Below are positions 4,047-7,649 of a DNA stretch of 7,649 nucleotides, one piece after another (within the stretch, counting starts at the first letter, position 1; each line of letters begins with the position of its first letter). This DNA is from UM-FILTER-39-64 sp964367055 (GTDB lineage: Bacteria; Patescibacteriota; Minisyncoccia; UBA6257; UBA9933). The stretch lies in the NCBI GenBank assembly GCA_964367055.1, contig CAYIWD010000028.1, positions 1 to 7,649 of the forward strand, read 5' to 3'. The notes under the pieces were generated by a model. It ran no database searches. It was not told where the DNA came from and worked only from the letters and a program-made list of their open reading frames with translations. Both the position numbers and the translations under genes were made by a program.

Positions 4047-4946
4047 ATGAAATCACTAATAGAAATAATTAAACAAGCAGAAAATAAGAAAATTGCTATT
4101 GGCCATTTTAATGTTTCGGATATTGTGACGTTTAAGGCGATTTTTGCCGCGGCTCGCGAATTGCAATTACCCGTTATAATCGGCGTTTCCGAAGGTGAGC
4201 GAGAATTTATCGGCGTCAGACAAATCGCGGCTCTAATTAAAAGTTTGCGGGCCGCCCCCTACGGGGGCGAGCCTCGCCTAAATGGGCGGGAAGAATACGA
4301 TTATCCAATATACCTTAACGCTGACCACACAAAATCATTGGAGAAAATAAAGCAAGCGCTTGAAGCTGGGTTTGACGCAGCGGTTTTTGACGCCAGCGAA
4401 TTTCCACTTGAAGAAAACATCAAAAAAACTAAAGAAGTAGTTGAATATGTTAAAAGTATTAGTCCAGATTTTTTAATTGAAGGAGAGCTCGGTTATATTG
4501 GTTCTGGTTCAGTTTTGCTTAAAGAAATTCCAGCTGGCGCGGCAATAAAACCAGAGGATTTAACAAAACCAGAAGAAGCAGCTCAATTTATTAGAGAAAC
4601 AGGAGTTGATTTATTTGCGCCAGCAGTCGGCAATTTACACGGAATGTTTGTTAATAGCCCTAATCCAAAATTAGATATTCAAAGAATTACTGAAATTAAA
4701 AAAGTGGTAGGTGTTCCTTTGGTCTTGCACGGCGGTTCAGGCGTGAGTAATGAAGATTTTATAAAAGCCATTAAAGCCGGCATTTCAGTTATTCATATCA
4801 ACACTGAACTGCGGCTCGCCTGGAGAAAAGGCATAGAAGAGGCGCTAAGCAAAAACCCTAATGAAATCGCGCCCTACAAGCTTTTAGCCAGCGCCGTACA
4901 AAGCGTAAAAGAGGTTATCGCGGCACGGCTTAAGTTGTTCTGTTGA
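4047..4946 (+). CDS. Class II (zinc) fructose-bisphosphate aldolase family protein
   Basis: This family interconverts fructose (or tagatose) 1,6-bisphosphate with dihydroxyacetone phosphate and glyceraldehyde 3-phosphate in the cytoplasm. The features are clear: AIGHFNVSD near the N-terminus; NADHTKS with catalytic Asp93 and zinc ligand His94; DASEFPLEEN; EGELGYIGSGS (Glu145/147); AVGNLHG with zinc ligand His198; LHGGSG with zinc ligand His228; and the phosphate-binding INTELR. The exact sugar (fructose or tagatose, GatY/KbaY type) cannot be told from motifs, so no symbol is given. Residues 69-81 (AAPYGGEPRLNGR) interrupt what should read KSLR-EEYDYP. Their DNA is a GC-rich palindromic 39-base insert. 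The C-terminus ends soon after VKEVIAARLKLFC. The ATG at 4047 is supported by a promoter 8 bases upstream and no Shine-Dalgarno sequence. The TGA stop overlaps the -35 box of the next gene. Confidence 0.95.
   Translation: MKSLIEIIKQAENKKIAIGHFNVSDIVTFKAIFAAARELQLPVIIGVSEGEREFIGVRQIAALIKSLRAAPYGGEPRLNGREEYDYPIYLNADHTKSLEKIKQALEAGFDAAVFDASEFPLEENIKKTKEVVEYVKSISPDFLIEGELGYIGSGSVLLKEIPAGAAIKPEDLTKPEEAAQFIRETGVDLFAPAVGNLHGMFVNSPNPKLDIQRITEIKKVVGVPLVLHGGSGVSNEDFIKAIKAGISVIHINTELRLAWRKGIEEALSKNPNEIAPYKLLASAVQSVKEVIAARLKLFC
4251..4289. repeat. 39-base palindromic in-frame insert in the aldolase gene
   Basis: GCCCCC-TAC-GGGGGC (4254-4268) is a perfect six-pair hairpin. It is followed by GGCGAGCCTCGCC (4266-4278), a second small palindrome that includes GCGAGC (4267-4272). 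The pentamer GCGGG occurs at 4247-4251 and 4286-4290, exactly 39 bases (13 codons) apart, as a target-site duplication would. The phrase GGGGCGAGC is shared with the intergenic element at 1201-1208, where it likewise follows a GCCCC hairpin. Confidence 0.65.
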
Positions 4947-4971
4947 CTATTGTAATATACTATTATATAGT
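4943..4971 (+). promoter_or_regulatory. Promoter of the response regulator gene, leaderless type
   Basis: TTGACT (4943-4948), 17-base spacer, TATAGT (4966-4971). The -35 overlaps the aldolase TGA stop (4944-4946), and the -10 ends 7 bases before the ATG at 4979. The -10 region forms an inverted repeat, ACTAT-TAT-ATAGT (4959-4971). Confidence 0.75.
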
Positions 4972-4978
4972 AGATGGC

Positions 4979-5368
4979 ATGGACACCAAAAAACCATTAA
5001 TCCTTTTAGTTGACGACGAAAAATATTTTTTGGATATTTTTTCAACCAAACTGACTGCGTTTGGCTTTGATGTTGTATGCGTTGAGAGCGGCGAGGCAGC
5101 CTTGGCTAGACTTAAGGAAATAACCCCTGATCTTATTCTTCTGGATGTAAAAATGCCTATTTTAGATGGCGTTGAAACCTTTTATAAGATTAAATCAGAT
5201 TTTCCTCAGCTTGCGACTAAGGTCGCTTTTCTGACAGCTTATGGCGAAGATATTAACAAGCCATCTTTTGATAGAAAATTCGCTCAAGAAGTAGGTGCGG
5301 CTGAATATATCAGAAAGAGCGACGATTTAGACGAAATAGCAAAAAAAGTAAAGTCGTTGACTGGATAA
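4979..5368 (+). CDS. Receiver-only response regulator
   Basis: A 129-residue single-domain CheY-like receiver with no output domain. The phosphorylation site is complete: acidic pair Asp12-Asp13 (LLVDDE), phospho-acceptor Asp56 (LILLDVKMP), switch Thr86 (FLTAYG), aromatic Tyr110 and Lys113 (YIRKS). It should be phosphorylated by a histidine kinase and act through protein contacts. No kinase is in the window, so it is an orphan here. The reading frame extends up to a TTG at 4943, but that TTG is the first half of the -35 box TTGACT and would add an unrelated YYYIV-rich tail. The ATG at 4979, 7 bases after the -10, begins directly before the first receiver strand and is the better start. No Shine-Dalgarno sequence is needed if the mRNA is leaderless. 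Ten bases after the TAA stop the next promoter's -10 begins. Confidence 0.93.
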   Translation: MDTKKPLILLVDDEKYFLDIFSTKLTAFGFDVVCVESGEAALARLKEITPDLILLDVKMPILDGVETFYKIKSDFPQLATKVAFLTAYGEDINKPSFDRKFAQEVGAAEYIRKSDDLDEIAKKVKSLTG

Positions 5369-5384
5369 GCTCAATATGTATTCT
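5357..5384 (+). promoter_or_regulatory. Promoter of the PaaK-like gene, leaderless type
   Basis: TTGACT (5357-5362), identical to the -35 of the response regulator promoter, a 16-base spacer, then TATTCT (5379-5384). The -10 ends 7 bases before the ATG at 5392. The -35 lies in the last codons of the response regulator gene. Confidence 0.7.
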
Positions 5385-5391
5385 ATAGCTT

Positions 5392-6900
5392 ATGTTTTCT
5401 CTTTCTGACGAAGAAGCAAATGGGGTTATAAGGGATATTCGAAACAAAAAAAGCGCTTTTTGGGAGAAGAAACGAGAAAAATATGCCGTTTCTCTTTTTC
5501 AAAAAGCCGCGCGTTGCATTCCGGCCTACAAAGATTTTTTAAAAAAGAATAAAGTTAACCCTCAAAAAATAAAAACTTTCGAAGATTTTAAACAAATTCC
5601 TGCAACCAGCAAAAAGAATTATATTCAGCAATATCCTTTAAAAAGTTTGGCATGGGGAGATTGTTTCAAAAATAAACAATTGGTTTTTTGCTCTACTTCT
5701 GGCTCAACTGGTGAGCCTTTTTATTTTCCGAGGTCATATCAACTTGATTGGGAATCATCAATTATTCATCAAATATTCTTAGAAAACAATCGCCAAAATT
5801 TAAAGCAACCCACCTTAGTTATTATCGGCTTCGGCATGGGAGTTTGGATCGGAGGACTTATTACCTATAAGGCCTTTGAGATAGCGGGCATTAGGAGCAA
5901 GTATCCGATTTCTATAATCACCCCGGGGATAAATAAGATTGAGATATTTAATGCTTTAAAAAAATTAGCTCCTCATTATAAGCAGACGATTTTAATAGGA
6001 TATGCTCCGTTCATCAAGGATATAATTGACGAAGCGCCGAGCCAGGGAATTAATTTGAAAAAATTGAATATGCGGATGCTTTTCGCTGCCGAAGCATTTT
6101 CCGAAAAGTTCAGAGATTATATTTGTAAGAAAGTTGGCATTAAAAATCCCTGTCTTGGCACATTGAACGTTTATGGCACCGCTGACATAGGCACAATGGC
6201 TTATGAAACTCCTATTTCTATTTTGATAAGACGTTTAGCAATAAAAAATAAAAAACTTTTTAAGGAAATTTTTTCCAGCACAGACAAAACCCCGACATTG
6301 GCGCAGTACAACCCGAATTTCATTGTTTTCGAATCGCTGAATGGAGAAATTATTCTTACCGGCGACAACTCCATTCCGTTGATTCGCTACGCAATTGGGG
6401 ACCACGGCGGAACGTATAATTTTAGCGAACTTTCTTCTAAATTAAAGAAATTCGGCTTGGATATCTACAAAGAGGCTGAAAAAGCGGGGGTTCAAAATTA
6501 TGTTTATGAACTGCCGTTTGTTTATGTTTACGAAAGAGCGGATTTAGCGACAAGCTTATACGGCTTGCTTATCTATCCCGAAACAATAAGAGAAGCGCTT
6601 TTAGACAAGACAATCAGCAGGTTTCTGACCGGTAAATTCACGATGCTCACAAAATTCGATTCCAAACAAAATCAGTACCTACAGATTAATCTCGAACTAA
6701 AAAAAGATAAAAAAATCGGCAAGGCAGTAAAAGAAAAAATCCTTAAAAAAATAGTTTGCTATCTTCGTTTCAAGAATTCGGAGTTCAGGGAGCTTTCGGA
6801 TTATTTAAAGAAACGCGCGTTTCCAAAATTGGTTTTCTGGCCAGCCGAACATCCGTTGTATTTCAGGCCAGGCGTGAAACAAAGGTGGGTAAAACATTAA
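5392..6900 (+). CDS. PaaK/CapK-like adenylate-forming enzyme
   Basis: This 502-residue member of the acyl-AMP-forming superfamily is closest in style to phenylacetate-CoA ligase (PaaK) and CapK proteins. Such enzymes activate a carboxylic acid with ATP and usually pass it to a thiol or amine. Visible core motifs are the phosphate-binding loop STSGSTGEP (101-109), YGTADIG (261-267) in place of the usual Y-G-x-T-E, the ATP-ribose motif RYAIGDHG (332-339), and a hinge-like ERADLATSLYGLLIYPETI in place of the usual GRSDD. The divergence at the second and fourth sites means the substrate cannot be guessed and CoA need not be the acceptor. The C-terminus (KLVFWPAEHPLYFRPGVKQRWV) ends in a conserved-looking basic tail. 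The start is set by a leaderless-type promoter. The ThiF/MoeY-like gene begins 11 bases downstream with no clear promoter, suggesting co-transcription. Confidence 0.85.
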   Translation: MFSLSDEEANGVIRDIRNKKSAFWEKKREKYAVSLFQKAARCIPAYKDFLKKNKVNPQKIKTFEDFKQIPATSKKNYIQQYPLKSLAWGDCFKNKQLVFCSTSGSTGEPFYFPRSYQLDWESSIIHQIFLENNRQNLKQPTLVIIGFGMGVWIGGLITYKAFEIAGIRSKYPISIITPGINKIEIFNALKKLAPHYKQTILIGYAPFIKDIIDEAPSQGINLKKLNMRMLFAAEAFSEKFRDYICKKVGIKNPCLGTLNVYGTADIGTMAYETPISILIRRLAIKNKKLFKEIFSSTDKTPTLAQYNPNFIVFESLNGEIILTGDNSIPLIRYAIGDHGGTYNFSELSSKLKKFGLDIYKEAEKAGVQNYVYELPFVYVYERADLATSLYGLLIYPETIREALLDKTISRFLTGKFTMLTKFDSKQNQYLQINLELKKDKKIGKAVKEKILKKIVCYLRFKNSEFRELSDYLKKRAFPKLVFWPAEHPLYFRPGVKQRWVKH

Positions 6901-6911
6901 CTACGCGAATT

Positions 6912-7649
6912 ATGCTTAAACCAATAGAATTTAATTCTAAGGAAGAAAAATTTGAGGATTTCAAAAAAGAGGTGGCGCCGATAGAGATTATAGATACCTA
7001 CAGAGAACAGCTGGAGGATTTATTTTTAGTTCGAAATCCGAAATATAAATTTGATAAAAATTACCAAGGTGATTTTGAAAAATTTTTTAAAGAGCATCTT
7101 GGTTTAAAAGCGGTTGAGGGCGTTGGCGAATGGTTTTATTTTCCGTGGAACAAATTACTGGTTCATTATTTAGAAGACAATTTACATCAGGAGTTAAGAA
7201 CAGCCCGCAATAAAAATCTGATTGTTTCGGAAGAGCAGGAAAAATTTTATAATTTTAAGGTGGGGATAGCCGGACTTTCAGTGGGTAGCCACGCGGCTTT
7301 GACTTTAGCGATGATGGGTGGCGGAAGAATAATTAAATTAGCTGACTCCGATACGATTTCTGGTTCAAATTTAAACAGGATTCGTGTTGACGCCACGGCT
7401 ATAGGCAAAAATAAATGCGATCTTGTAACAAGATTTATTTATCAGGTAAATCCCTACGCAGAAATTTATTCTTATCCTCAAGGGTTGAATGTAGAGAATT
7501 TGGCTGAATTTTTAGCTGGGCCGCCTAAGTTGGATGTTGTGGTGGAATTAATGGATAACCCGGAGTTTAAAATTAGATTAAGGATTGAAGCCAGAAAACT
7601 TGAAATTCCGGTGATTATGGCCACTGACAACGGCGATAATATTATTTTT
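6912..7649 (+). CDS. ThiF/MoeY-like E1 adenylyltransferase, 3' end missing
   Basis: The frame is open for 246 codons from ATG 6912 to the last base of the window with no stop, so the gene continues outside. Residues about 110-246 form an E1-like (ThiF/MoeB/UBA) Rossmann domain: GIAGLSVGS (118-126) binds the nucleotide, LADSDTISGSNLNRI (143-157) holds the acidic residue and the N-R pair that contact ATP, and DVVVELMDNPEFKIRLR follows. E1-like enzymes adenylate the C-terminus of a small protein or peptide. The N-terminal part (1-109), with GEWFYFPWNKLLVHYL and the helix LHQELRTARNKNLI, matches my memory of the MoeY group (Rv1355c-type), where a nitroreductase domain may follow. That part is beyond this window. 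The usual E1 catalytic cysteine region is also not in view. The 11-base gap after the PaaK-like stop contains no Shine-Dalgarno sequence. Confidence 0.88.
   Translation, partial: MLKPIEFNSKEEKFEDFKKEVAPIEIIDTYREQLEDLFLVRNPKYKFDKNYQGDFEKFFKEHLGLKAVEGVGEWFYFPWNKLLVHYLEDNLHQELRTARNKNLIVSEEQEKFYNFKVGIAGLSVGSHAALTLAMMGGGRIIKLADSDTISGSNLNRIRVDATAIGKNKCDLVTRFIYQVNPYAEIYSYPQGLNVENLAEFLAGPPKLDVVVELMDNPEFKIRLRIEARKLEIPVIMATDNGDNIIF

Noticed and set aside
6895..6911. Leaderless-type promoter for the ThiF/MoeY-like gene
   Set aside because: The only box at the right distance is TAACTA (6898-6903), a poor -10 match with no convincing -35, so read-through from the PaaK-like gene is more likely.

Overview
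The window looks like part of an AT-rich genome from the Candidate Phyla Radiation (Patescibacteria, probably a Parcubacteria-type lineage). This is inferred from four things: very short intergenic spacers, two small membrane proteins of CPR appearance, the style of the SpeD, PaaK-like and MoeY/ThiF-like proteins, and GC-rich palindromic repeats in an otherwise AT-rich sequence. TGA works as a stop codon (recG, the aldolase and the first membrane protein all end in TGA), so this is not one of the CPR lineages that recode TGA. No database search was possible, so the lineage is provisional.

Layout. A tRNA-Arg(TCT) on the minus strand (48-124) is divergent from a two-helix membrane protein (166-681). 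A spacer of tandem short repeats follows, then tRNA-Arg with the unusual GCG anticodon (788-859). The start codon of a small hydrophobic protein (862-1134) lies two bases after that tRNA. Positions 1134-1319 hold a striking palindromic element: long imperfect inverted arms enclosing three strong hairpins, with the hexamer GCGAGC repeated every 32-40 bases. After it come a perfect DnaA-box 9-mer, a duplicated -10 box and a structured leader in front of speD (S-adenosylmethionine decarboxylase family). speD is followed by recG (1873-4017), with a Shine-Dalgarno sequence overlapping the speD stop. Next come a class II aldolase (4047-4946), a receiver-only response regulator (4979-5368), a PaaK/CapK-like adenylate-forming enzyme (5392-6900) and a ThiF/MoeY-like E1 enzyme that runs off the window end (6912-7649).

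Two themes run across the genes. First, four genes (166, 4047, 4979, 5392) each have a -35/-10 promoter whose -10 box ends exactly 7 or 8 bases before the ATG. Transcription should therefore start at or within a base or two of the start codon, giving leaderless mRNAs. recG, inside an operon, uses a normal Shine-Dalgarno sequence. Second, short GC-rich palindromic sequences appear both between genes and in frame inside genes. The aldolase carries a 39-base insert with the same GGGGCGAGC signature as the intergenic element, and recG carries a short palindrome-bounded insert between helicase motifs I and Ia.

Functionally, recG serves DNA repair and fork rescue, the aldolase central carbon metabolism, and speD polyamine synthesis. 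The adjacent PaaK-like and ThiF/MoeY-like genes both adenylate carboxyl groups and may form an uncharacterised biosynthetic or modification module.
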